A stretch of DNA of 64,000 nt from Corella eumyota. Its lineage: Eukaryota > Chordata > Ascidiacea > Phlebobranchia > Corellidae. Below the pieces are notes generated by a model. The model saw only the letters and a program-made list of their open reading frames with translations. It did no database searches and had not been told where the DNA came from. Positions within the stretch are counted from its first letter, which is position 1. Each line of letters opens with the position of its first letter. The stretch is taken from assembly GCA_963082875.1 (NCBI GenBank), contig OY720101.1, positions 2,356,001-2,420,000 of the forward strand. Reading direction: 5' to 3'. Positions 12,201-23,290 of the stretch are shown here, piece after piece. A program made the translations under genes and the position numbers.

Positions 12201-15200
12201 AGAAATTTTAAGTAAATTACTAACGTTTATAAAGTAATTAAATCATAAAAATGATAATAAACATAACTTATAAAAAACAAAGACTTAATAAAAATGTATT
12301 ACTTTAAATCCTATTAAAAAAATAAAAATAAAGAAATAACTATGGGTTGGTTTCCTTTAATAATAACACTAGAAAATCCTTATTTCTTTTAAATGTGAAT
12401 TCCTTTTATTTAACTTACCCTTAAAAAACTAATCATCTCAAGACACTTAGATCTTAAAGATTCTTGTTCAGTTTTTTTCTGCATCTCTTCTAATGTTAAA
12501 TCCATGTCAGATAAAAGATCAGGATTAAATGGAAAGTTAACCTCAGGAAACAAAGGTTCCCTAATAAAATAAATACAGTTTTTTTTAATTTACAACAAAA
12601 AATAAAAAATCAATTTTTAATTCACATATTTGTTATCAATTCAGTCAAATTTATACTATAGGGCTATTTAGTAAAATAAACAAAATTATATTATGATGAA
12701 AAATACCATCATATCCCTTTACTTTAATAATGTAAACTTTTTTACATAAAAAGTTATAAAAAAAACTTTTTAAGGTTAGATTCTGCTGTTTATTTTAGAA
12801 TATAAAACTTACATTGGTTTAAACAAAGGAGAATTTGGTGAAAAAGTTGGAATATTCTGATCATTAAAACTCGATTGATTGGAAGCTGTAATTAAAGAGT
12901 AAACATTCATTATGTTAAAAGTTAACAAAAAAGCATAAAATATCACAAAACCAAATTTAAAAAAGGTTGTGTAAATACCATCCTTATTTATAAAGTTATT
13001 ATAAAACTAACACGTAAAATTTAAAAAATATATGAAAGACTTTAACTAAAAATCAAGTATAACCTGATGTTTACCTGGTGGGGTATAATTAATAGAAGGT
13101 GGCCCTCTTATCTCACTTGAGAAATTATTTTGGTTTGGTTCAATTTCTTTTTTCAAGAAATTTTCCACAACTTTAATTTCCTTGCTTGACTTGCTTTGCA
13201 AGGAAACCGAAGATGGTGAGAATTTCACAGAAGGTAAATTTACTTCTAGTGGTTTTTGAGAAAGGAAGTTTACATTTGGTGGTTCCCCAGTATGCGAATT
13301 TATTTTCGGGGTTTTCCCAGTGCGTGAATTTATTCTTGGTGGTTCCCCAACGGGTGTATTCATTCTTGGTGGATCTCCATTTTCATCATTAACACCAGAA
13401 CCATTATAAGGACTAGGCCACGACTCTACTCTCATTTCAATATCAATTGAATCTACAACAGATACCAAATTTTCTTCTGGAAAACTTAGACTCAAAATAG
13501 ACTGAAACATACTCTCAATTCCCTCTTTCTGTTCCCACAATGCAACAGACTTCTCAATAAAATGTTTCGAGGCATTACGGGAAGACAATAACCTTTCTGA
13601 TGCATCAGTATATTTTACTATCTGTGCGTCGATGCTTTTCAGTAAACCTTTAACTTTTTGTTGTTTTTCGTAAGAGTCTGACATTTCAAGAAAGCGATTA
13701 ACATGATCGTTTAACAAATTCTCGTTCGAAACATCAAATATCGTTTCATCTGTAATAACAAGATTAAAAAAATTAACACATTTATTAAACTTATTGTCAT
13801 AACAAATTGTTTATTATATCGGTTTTGTCATAATACACAAATAACTAAGTTCTATTTAGTTTTATACTTTAATAATTAAATTTTAAACGTTACCTGAAGG
13901 TCTGTTATAACTATCACCACCGCCAACAACAGATGGATTTGAAAAATTAAAACCAGATTGTTGAGAATTAGACTGATTCATTTGTGTAGAAGCCCCTTGT
14001 GGCAAATGTGAAATTTGGTTTCGTTTATGGGTAACTCGTTGTTGATTTTGGTGCCATATTTTGTCACAATCCTTACACTGTTTCATTTTACAGAATTGGC
14101 AATATAATTCTGAACGTTTCTGGCCACAAACGTCACAAATTTGGTCCATTGGAAGATTGGTCATTTGAATTGATTTTTCTAAATAAATATTTAAAATTTT
14201 ACTAAAATTAAAAAGTCAAAATAAAATCCAATAATATCTAATTTTAAAAACACTTTATTTTTTACAAAAATTAGATAAGATAACATTTTTTTATTTTAAA
14301 CGTCTTTTTTAATATAATAAAAAAGTAATGATATGACTCACCGGTATTTGTTGATAAACTTGCATTTGTATTTGAATTAGTTAAAGTATTTGAAGTAGAT
14401 GAGCTTTCAGTTGGCTAAAAGAAGATTTAAAAGGATTAAAACACAGTAAACTAAAACCAGGTATAATTGTATTTAAAATTTAATTTAAGTTTTGACAAGA
14501 ACTTTTATACTTAAGCTAGATAAAAATATTAACACAAAGTTCTTAAAAGATCTTACAGTTCTTGATGTAGATGGTCTAGATTGAACTGAATGAAATTGTG
14601 GAGCAGATTGATGTTGACTGTTGTTCAGGTAAATTAAAATACTTTGTGGGTTTGGATGTTGACCCTGTAATAAAAATTTCAAAAACAAAAAAAATATTAT
14701 ATTTTGAAATAAAATAAATAAATTAAAAATAAAGTATTTTTTTTTCTATAACTTTAATCTATTTTTTTTTGTATATATCTTTATCCTCGATATGGGAAAG
14801 TCGAATGCGCGACTTAAACATAGAGTAACAACTGTTACTCCAACCCAGTCTCGAGTTGCCTTTAGCAGTTTGGGATATTATAGATTATAATTGCCTGGTA
14901 ATTATGCTTCTGCTGAAGTGCTGGCTCAGCAGGAGTTCATACCGTTTATAGCGCCTTACTCAAGGGCGCTACAGCATGAGAGCAGTAGAGATTAAACCCA
15001 TGACCTCATGGTAGTGTAGCAAGTGTTCTTATCACTACACCATGCTGCCGGCATTTAATATAATATCAGCAAAAATGTATTTTTTTTATTTTCATTTACC
15101 TTCTGCAACATTAACAATTCGTATTTAAGCAAAACAATATCAGAAGTCACCAGTGAAACAATGTTAAGCTCAGGTAAGTTACTGTTAGAAGGATAACTCA

Positions 15201-16509
15201 AACCATCAGGAATAGAATGAGTGTATCCCATCTGCATTAAAATTGCTCGAGTTCCCTAAAAAAGAAAAAAAAATTTACACCAATTTGTTCTAAGTTTATA
15301 ACCTATATAACATTGTCTTTATTTAAAAGTTATGTTATTAGTTTCTATATAAAATTGATAATAGGTCAGTAATTTTACATACAATTTATATATTATATAT
15401 GTATTTAAGATTAAGGCAAATAAATTTAAGATTTTAAGCTAATAAATTTTACATCACACAACAGAATAATAATAAATGTAATATCACCTTTAAATTGTCA
15501 ACTTTTGCATGAAATATTGGATTTGATAATCTTACGATTCTCCATTGATAAGGTCTATCAGGTCTTAGTAGATTTTTTCCGTATTTTTCTAGAATGTTTA
15601 ATCCCGCTAAAATGGCTTTAATATTTTCATCAGGTGATGCCGAATTCTAAAAATATAAATTTTCAGACAATTTTTTATAATTTTTAGAAATATATATATA
15701 AATTTTGTAAATTTAAAGTATTTTGAGGCAGTTTTAATAGACATTTTTTAATAACATTTCACTGTAAATTAATGGTAACTATAAAATAAGGAAGGTTAAA
15801 TGGATTAAAATAATAACTAAGATCAAAATGATTAAATGAATTTTAAATAAGATCCATTTAATTGCTTGTTTATTCATTTCAAATAATTTAATTAGGTATA
15901 TTTATTGGGTATATATATACCAATAAATTGGCAGCGTGGTGTAGTGGTAAGAACACTTGCTACACCACACATGAGGTCGTGAGTTCAATTCCCACTGCTC
16001 TCATGCTGTAGCACCCTTGAGTAAGGCGCTATAAACGGTATGAACTTCTGCTAAGCCAGCACTTAATTAGCAGCATAATTATCGGGCAACTATAATCTAT
16101 AATATCCCTAACTGCCACAGACAACTCAAGACTGGGTCGGAGTAACTGATGTTACCCTATGTTCAAGTTGCGCATTCTACTTTCTCACATTGAGGATAAA
16201 AATATATATATATACAAAAAAAATAATAATGCATAATGACAATTTAAAAATAACATTAAAGGCAATAGATTGGTACTTAACAAAAAAAAAATAAAATTTC
16301 TAAATAAATTTTAAAAAGATTTTTACTTGGCAATTATCTTGCAAAAATTTAACGACGTCAATAGTTGAGTATCTAGAAGTAAGGGATCCAGATATTTGTA
16401 ATATTTCTTGAATTAAACCAAACAGTTGTTGACTTTTTACATCACCAAGCAACACTTTCTCGACAAAATTTTGACGAGTTTGCTCCAAACTTGATGGAAC
16501 AAAAGACAT
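6291..16509 (-). CDS. RNF31: HOIP, catalytic RBR E3 ligase of LUBAC (1198 aa)
   Basis: Makes Met1-linked (linear) ubiquitin chains in NF-kB and death signalling. 23 exons: 16509-16327, 15646-15488, 15255-15100, 14664-14557, 14414-14342, 14178-13894, 13749-13075, 12885-12813, 12560-12419, 12145-12011, 11924-11823, 11623-11488, 11335-11274, 11146-11047, 10645-10509, 10235-10050, 9563-9465, 9194-9132, 9017-8876, 8646-8528, 8012-7845, 7626-7522, 6479-6291. Domains: PUB (about 1-166, [10 protein letters not shown]), B-box-like zinc finger (about 236-280), Cys-free repeat region (exon 7), UBA-like (about 620-700), RING1, IBR (FRWCFHCTYGF), RING2 with catalytic Cys in GGCMHF (codon 8602-8600), and the linear-chain-determining tail ([17 protein letters not shown]). 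Slightly longer than human HOIP (1072 aa). The two NZF fingers of vertebrate HOIP are not found. The first ATG is at 16509; the open frame extends to 16548 without another ATG. A TTTAG just upstream could be a splice-leader acceptor (inference). Confidence 0.93.
8063..8346 (-). repeat. tRNA-derived SINE, near full length
   Basis: Minus-orientation copy of the window's main SINE, in the RNF31 intron between exons 20 and 21. The family has a tRNA-like head with box A (TGGTGTAGTGG) and box B (GGTTCAATCCC), a body with a conserved GCACTTAATCAGCAGCATAA block, and a TATATACAAAA 3' end. Confidence 0.9.
9008..9057 (-). repeat. 27-bp tandem duplication of a splice acceptor in RNF31
   Basis: The acceptor and first bases of RNF31 exon 19 occur twice, with AG at 9019-9018 and again at 9046-9045 (minus strand). 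The upstream AG would add 27 nt, which includes an in-frame TAG, so only the proximal AG at 9019-9018 keeps the protein open. Confidence 0.85.
9643..9905 (+). repeat. tRNA-derived SINE, near full length
   Basis: Plus-orientation copy in the RNF31 intron between exons 16 and 17, opposite to the host gene. The box A and B regions are slightly diverged (TTGTGTAGAGG, GGTTTAATCCC). It ends in a TATATATACAAAAA tail. Confidence 0.9.
14769..15052 (-). repeat. tRNA-derived SINE, full length
   Basis: Minus-orientation copy between RNF31 exons 3 and 4. Head, body and A/T-rich tail are all present. Confidence 0.9.
15930..16224 (+). repeat. tRNA-derived SINE, full length
   Basis: Plus-orientation copy in RNF31 intron 1, with intact boxes (GGTGTAGTGGTAAGAACAC, GTTCAATTCCC) and a tail of TA repeats then A residues. 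One of the best-preserved copies here. Confidence 0.92.
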
Positions 16510-16548
16510 CACAATTTTAATTAAAGTTCCCAAACTAAATGTCGTCAA

Positions 16549-18382
16549 TAAAAAATAAACAAATTTAGATGTTTTTAAAATTTAATCTAAATCGGTTTAA
16601 AATAACATCTAATGTGGGACTTTATCCTCAATTCAACTTATTACTTTTGAAATTAAAAACACAAAATTGCTAAAACCTTTAAAATGTTTATCCTCTATCT
16701 GTCACTTGGTAAAAAATAGCTTCTATTAAAATTTATCATTTAATATGCATAACTTTAGTTAGGCATAACCTAGGCCTACGTTAAAGCTTTAACCTAATGC
16801 ACTTTTATTTAGTTAAGGCCTAGGTCAATAGGTCACTTGTGTTAAATTTAAAAAAGTTAGCAACGTGGTCAGGTGGTATTTCTGAGACTGAACGCAAATC
16901 TTTTACAACTAACATAACGTCAGCGGGAATTGAACCTAAACCTAATGATCAAGACCCAAGACCCTTAACCACTATACTAGAACAGAGTTAACAAAATGAG
17001 GAAAAAGTTAAACTATACCCTTACAAACACTAAAACAAGTAAAAATGGAAGATTCGTCACCTCAAGAAAATGTGCAAAGGGAAATTCCCACCGTTCTAGA
17101 ATTTGAAAATCCCCTATTAGTTTATCCTCGAATTAAAATTACTTTTTCAAAAAAAAATAAAATTTAAATTTAAGTGTTATATAAACAATAAATTTACAAA
17201 AATATTTTATAATTTTTTAGTTACGTTATTTAAATAAATTATAGAATATATAAAATAAAAAAACAGGTAGAGAACATATAGCATGCCTATATTGCTCAAA
17301 AAAATAAAAACTAAACTTGTTAAAATTAAATTTAACTGGAATATTTAGTTAAAAACAAGCGCAGGTAAATATAAAAAACACAGTAAACTTAAGTGTAAAC
17401 CATTAATAACTACTCGTGGAGCACTTACAAAGAAAAAACCTTTTCTCCCATTTCCACGTTTAGAACACGCTAAAAATTATATAAAAAAGATTTAAGTAAA
17501 CAGTTTAATTACTTAGAAGGTGTTATATTACCCACGTGGTAACCAATTGACAATACCATTAGGAAACGTAAGGCAATGCACATGTTCTTTAAGGAAGCTA
17601 CGAATAAAACGTAAAAAATAAGTTAGTTATTATAAATGCTTTTATCTTAAAAGCGCCTTTATCAATTTAGATTTAAAGTAATGGCAGGTTAATTATTACC
17701 ACATTTTAGTAGATTATAAGCCATCAATTAGTAAACAACATACACTAGTTTACAGACTTGTCCAGCCAGTCAAAAAATTTAAACTTGACAAAGGTTGATG
17801 TATTAGTTAGAATAAAAAATAGTTTTTGGTACCTTTAACAAAGGTTAGAATTGTTAACAAACGTATAGTTACAACTAAGTAAGGGGAGTTAAAATATAAA
17901 TACACGTTATTTTTTATTTCCAAGAAATAATAGTCAAGATTCTAAGCTGATAAGGATATTATTAACTAAAGTTCAATGTAATGGATGGTTCAGATAATTA
18001 TATGTGTAAGAGGCAAATTGTATTGTCAAGAATATTGGAATTCTTTTGTAGTAGCGTAATAATACAAATATAGCGCATAACCTTTACGAAATAAATAAAC
18101 TTATTTCGTTTTTTTTTTTTTTTTATTAAAACAATTTTAGCAATATGTTTTACTTATTTTATGGTTTAGCGCCAAAGTTACATAAGAACAATTAGATTTG
18201 TAATAATAAATAAGTGTCTGTAATTAATTTTTATTGTTACAAAGAATGTTTTAATTAGATTTATCAGTAATTAAAATTATCAAATAAAAATTTTTAGTCA
18301 ACACAAAAACTATAATAATTTTATATAGCAAAATTTGTGTAAATATTTTGACAGATTAGAAGTTTGTTTACTAGGCTGAACT
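16549..18382. other. Intergenic region between RNF31 and the first alkaline phosphatase
   Basis: About 1.8 kb separating divergent genes, so it should hold both promoters. Apart from the tRNA-like relic, two weak coding possibilities overlap near 17.0-17.6 kb. One is a 40-codon plus-strand ORF at 17045-17167 with a good start context (MEDSSPQENV). The other is a minus-strand three-exon reading at 17583-17057 that begins with a signal-peptide-like stretch. Neither is supported by homology I recognise. Confidence 0.5.
16918..16988 (-). repeat. tRNA-like head of a second SINE type or tRNA relic
   Basis: On the minus strand there is a box-A-like TAGTGGTTAAGG and a box-B-like GGTTCAATTCC about 45 bp apart. 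The head sequence differs from the main SINE. No acceptor stem or complete cloverleaf could be paired, so it is not called as a tRNA gene. Confidence 0.45.
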
Positions 18383-21300
18383 ATGATTAAATTATTGTCG
18401 TTTATTTTTCTTCTGATTGCTCGAACCTACTGCTATTTTCCTGAAGGTAAATATAAAATAAAACTTGAAGTAATGAAAACGTTAAGCGTATTATATATTT
18501 TTTTTTAAATATTTTGTATTTTTTATAATTAAATTTTTTTTTTAAGAAAACGTTGCAAGTTATTGGGAAAATATCAACAACGAAGAATTAGATATTGCCC
18601 TAAAAGTTGCCCAAAATCAGAACACAAATGTCGCTAAAAACGTTATTATTATGATAGGTGTGTAGTTGCATATTTATTTATTTTTAAATATTCATATTTT
18701 TTTGGTAAAAATATTACTCTTTATTTGGTAAAATCAAACATACTTGTTTGATATATAAAAAAAAACTAATCAGGTGATGGAATGAGCGTTGCCACGGTAA
18801 CAGCAGCCCGAATATTCAAGAGTGAAGTCGAAGGAAAGGTTGGAAAGGCAATGGATATGGAATGGGATAATTTTCCCCATGCTGGGTTGTCTAAGGTTGG
18901 ATTACATCAAAGTAGTATTAAAGTTTTACAATTTCCTTACTTTGTTGTAAATCAGTGGTTATATTACGATATAAAACTTTCAGTAAGCGCGTTTTTATTT
19001 TTTAAAATTCAAATATTTTATTTGGCGCGTTTTTATTTTAAAATTTGTTGACTGGAAAAGATTGTTTGCCTACCCTTATTATTTGTTTGCTTTTAAATTA
19101 AAACTGTTTTGTAGAACGAAAACAACTGTTGTAAAAACAAGGTCGTTTCGACCTTGAATTTTATTAGCGTTTAAATTTTACAAAGGATTTACCGTTATAC
19201 GATTTCCTCTGTTAAAAAATCTTGGCAAATATTTACAAATTAACATAAAAGAAATTTGTCTTTTTTTAAAAGAAAAATAGTAAAACCTTAAATAAATGAT
19301 TTATATATAGATTATATAGCGTTATGGTGTTTGCTTGTGGTATTTGGCAAAAACCTTACGATAAAAGTGATGATTTATCTTGGTTTTCTTAACTTTTTAT
19401 TACGTTATTTGTTTTGACCTTCGTTATATTCTATACCAAAATTTCTAAATTGCACAAAAATATTATTTAAACCATTATTTGTATGCCTTATTTCGCACAA
19501 CAAGCGTCCGTATTACAACATATTTATATATTTAGACTTATTCGGTCGACAGGCAAGTTTCTGACTCGGCAAGTACAGCAACTGCATATTTATGCGGAGT
19601 AAAAGCAAACCATTATACTTTGGGCGTTACTGGAGCAGTAAAGTTTAATAACTGTAACAGTAGTTTACCCAAAGAAACGCATGTTCAATCTATACTGGTG
19701 AATTCGTACGAAGCAGGTTGGTAACTGCTTGTATTACAGGGTATAAATAAGAGAAAGTACATACTTTATATATAATAAACATGGTTCAAAACATGTGCTT
19801 TAGTTTAAAAGCATGCCTCCAACATAGTACATGTGTTACTAATAGTTATGCGCTATTTGATGCTGTTTTAACATTTACATTATTTTTTATTATGTTATAT
19901 TTAGGTAAAAGCACAGGAATTGTAACAACAACCACTTTAAACCATGCCACACCAGCTGGTTCATATGCTCATTCACCAAACAGACATTGGTATAATGACG
20001 CAACAATGTCAGAGCAAGATAAAAAAGATGGCTGCACTGATTTAGCAACTGAATTTCTACAAAGTTCTCACATGTTTACAGTATGTTAATTTATTTTCAA
20101 GGTGTTCTAGGTTGTGTTTACATTTAAGGCGGTAATGTAGGTAAGTTATGTTTGCTAGCGAGCTAAAGTCCAATGTGAAAGTACCACATACTTTAAAAAA
20201 GATTTCAACTGTTTTGAAGTTCTAACAGGCAGCGTGGTGTAGTGGTAAGAACACTTGCTACACCACACATAGGGTCGTGGGTTCAATCCCCACTGATCTC
20301 ATGCTGTAGCGCCCTTCAGTGAGGCGCTATAAACAGTCCGAACTCCTGCTGTACGAACTCCCTGCGAGAATGCTTTAAAAAAGATTTTAACCGTTTGCAA
20401 GTTCTGATTAAAAAATTGTTTCAAAATGTTAATTAAAATGTGATATTTCAAGGTGGCTTTAGGAGGCGGTCGCAAACATTTCCAACCAAATTCGACAAAT
20501 GATCCGGAATATCCATCTAAAACAGGGTTAAGAACTGACAATGTTGACTTAATAGAAAAGTGGAAAACTCAACAAAATGAATTAAAGTTAAACGCAGAAT
20601 ATGTTTGGAATAAAAAACAGTTTGATGAAGTTGATCCAGCTAAAACTGACACTTTACTCGGTAATTTGCCTAATTTAATATTTTCTTTATTAAGCATAAT
20701 TTTAAAACCAATTTTTCACGTTCACATTTTTATTGTATAAATTTTTACCACAAAAACTTAACTAAAACATTAATCCAGGTATATTTGAACCGTCTCATAT
20801 GCAATACGAGGCAAACAGAGTGTCGCAAGATGGAGCTGGGGAGCCAACCATAGCAGAAATGACCAAAAAAGCGATCGAAATGTTGAAGAAAAATGAAAAA
20901 GGATACTTTTTGCTCGTTGAAGGAGGCAGAATTGGTTAATACCTTAATAGAATCTCATTATTTTAAAATTTTAAACACACATAATACAAATTAGCTAAAC
21001 TAATTATTTTATCATTATTACGTCATAGATCATGGACACCATGCGAATAGAGCTTATCTTGCCATGAGCGACACTGTGGCCTTCGATGACGCAGTTGCCA
21101 TGGTAAATGAAATGACGTCAGAAGAAGATACGTTGCTAATAGTAACGGCGGATCACTCACACACGTTTACCATGGGAGGGTATAGTGTAAGGGGAAACCC
21201 CATCTTAGGTAAAGTAAAAAAAAAAAATTTTAATTCCTTTTTTTCGCTATATTGCTTTAATCGCAACTCTTACTAGATTATGTGAAGTAGAGAAATGACC

Positions 21301-22579
21301 ATCAAAGCTTGTGGATCACAACGTTAAGTGCCGTTGCAAAAAATAAAAACACCTTGACATATTTTTTATAGGTCTTGCTCCATCAAATGAAGATCCACGA
21401 ATCGCCTTGGATGGAAGCACATTTACAACCTTAGCTTACGGGAATGGATTTAAAAACTTAAGCGAAGAGGCTTGTGACCGAAAGAACCTAACAGGACATG
21501 AAACGGGTAAATTCCTTGTTTAGACTTAACAATTGATGCTTTTTTTATTCAAAATAATATAGACTATTATAAAGGATATCATAAAATAAATTATTTTTTT
21601 GATTAGAGCAACAAAATTATCGACAACAAGCAATTGTTCCTTTATCGAGCGAAACTCATGGCGGCGATGACGTCACAATTATGGCACGTGGTCCGATGTC
21701 TCACCTGTTTCACGGCGTTCACGAACAAAGCTACATTGCTTACGTCATGAGGTGAGGCATTATTATAGTATCTGTAATATTGCACAGTCATTTCTAATTA
21801 GGTTGAACTTTGTTCGAGAAACACAACATTTGTTCATGGACTTTGATTACATTAAGTTCACCTTTAAAACTTAGGCTATATTTTTCTAAGATTGCATCAG
21901 CTTTTTAAAGTTTTGTTACAAATTGCAATTGCAACACTGTTTCAAACAAGTTTAACCCAATTAAGTAATGTTATTTTAGGTTTTGACGGGGTGATTGTAC
22001 TGTTTGTTTTTTATCCCGTTAAAATTTTTAAACTTTACTTTATTAGTTTCTCCCATTATGCTGAAAACACTCTAAACAGATTATACAAATAAATATAAGG
22101 TGGCGGTACCTAGGCGTGTCTTTTGTGCAATTCGGGAAATATTAATGATATAATAAGAATAGACCTAAAATCACAATCTTTATATCACAATACCTATATA
22201 ATGTTTTAATTCAGTTTACGTTACTAAAGCGTGATTCGTTTTTTTTGTTGAAATTTTGTCCTCTAATAAAACTTTAAATATTGATTTCAGATATGCATCT
22301 TGTGTGGGTGGAGTAACTGGGCATTGTACTGGGTCCGAACGTGACCAAACAACCCTCGAACCAAATGCTGAGCAAGCTTATTTCTTGGGCCAACCAATTG
22401 ATGCAAAGAATGCAGAAACCATTTTATATATTCTATTTGTTTTGACCATTTGTCTTATTTTGTACGCTGTGGTTTCCAGCTATCTGCTTTACAAAAAGAC
22501 AACAAGAATAAGAGTAAAATCCTCGCCGATCTCTAGCGAAGAAGCTCTACCATTAGATGACAAGAGAGGCCTACATTAG
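18383..22579 (+). CDS. Alkaline phosphatase, transmembrane type, copy 1 (588 aa)
   Basis: Cell-surface zinc/magnesium phosphomonoesterase. 11 exons: 18383-18446, 18547-18657, 18774-18895, 19536-19716, 19905-20080, 20453-20660, 20779-20934, 21029-21208, 21372-21506, 21607-21751, 22291-22579. An N-terminal signal peptide ([12 protein letters not shown]) is followed by the metal and active-site motifs: GDGM, catalytic serine in [40 protein letters not shown] and SETHGGDD. The end of the protein is a hydrophobic helix ([18 protein letters not shown]) followed by about 30 hydrophilic residues with a basic start. This fits a type I membrane protein rather than the GPI anchor of vertebrate enzymes. 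Exon 7 uses a weak GTTAAT donor; copy 2 has GTAAGT at the same place. It shares all intron positions and phases with the next gene, so the pair arose by tandem duplication. Confidence 0.93.
20228..20350 (+). repeat. tRNA-derived SINE, 3'-truncated
   Basis: Tandem-duplication alkaline phosphatase copy 1, intron 5. Only the tRNA-like head and the first part of the body are present, ending after the GAACTCCTGCTG stretch. Box A and box B are intact. Confidence 0.85.
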
Positions 22580-22757
22580 TTTTTGTTTGTAATTAAGACA
22601 TTTTCGTGCATTTTTCTGTTTTGTCCTGTTGTCAGTTAATTACATTTTTTACGAATTGATATTAAATCTGTGTTGGAATTTTAACGTGTTAATTTTTAAA
22701 CTATTTTAACTTCACTGCGAATTTTTTGTGAATAATTGTCAATGCTTTTTTGTGGCG

Positions 22758-22776
22758 AATAAAATTCCTGAATAAA
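22758..22776 (+). terminator. Two AATAAA poly(A) signals, alkaline phosphatase copy 1
   Basis: AATAAA at 22758-22763 and again at 22771-22776, about 180-195 bp after the stop. The remainder of 22580-23290 is AT-rich spacer that should hold the promoter of the second phosphatase. No other gene is seen there. Confidence 0.6.
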
Positions 22777-23290
22777 TATTATGTAACTATTCCTTTTGTA
22801 TGTAATGACAGCTAACTTGTATGTAAACTTCCATAATTAAAAAATGATTGTTTAACCGTTAGTAAACTATGCAAACGAAGCATTCGGGAAATCAATATTT
22901 GCACAAAGACAATATTTAGGAAGACTCTGCATAACATATATAAGAAAATGTGCGTATAAGCAGCATATCAGACAAACACATCTTTTCCATTGATATAAAC
23001 GAATGATTTCGAATGTGGAAAATTTTATGATTCATCCAAAAATATTCAAAATAGAAAGGTATTCGCAAAAATAGGATAATTAAAATGTCAGATTTTGTTT
23101 AACCAAATCAAACAATTTATTTTAAATGTGAAACACGTTTAACCAATAAATAAGCGAACAGTGTAAATTAGAATAGCAAAAGTTTTTTCAAAAGTTATTT
23201 ATTATTAAGAAGTTAAATGTAGGAATTGAACTCCATTTATTAAAAGTTATATTTTATTTACTTTCAAGCGAGCTATATCAAAAGTTAAAA

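Noticed and set aside
17429-17469. GRKGFFF stretch resembling the insulin B-chain end (GERGFFY)
   Set aside because: The cysteine spacing and A-chain required for an insulin-like peptide are absent; treated as chance.
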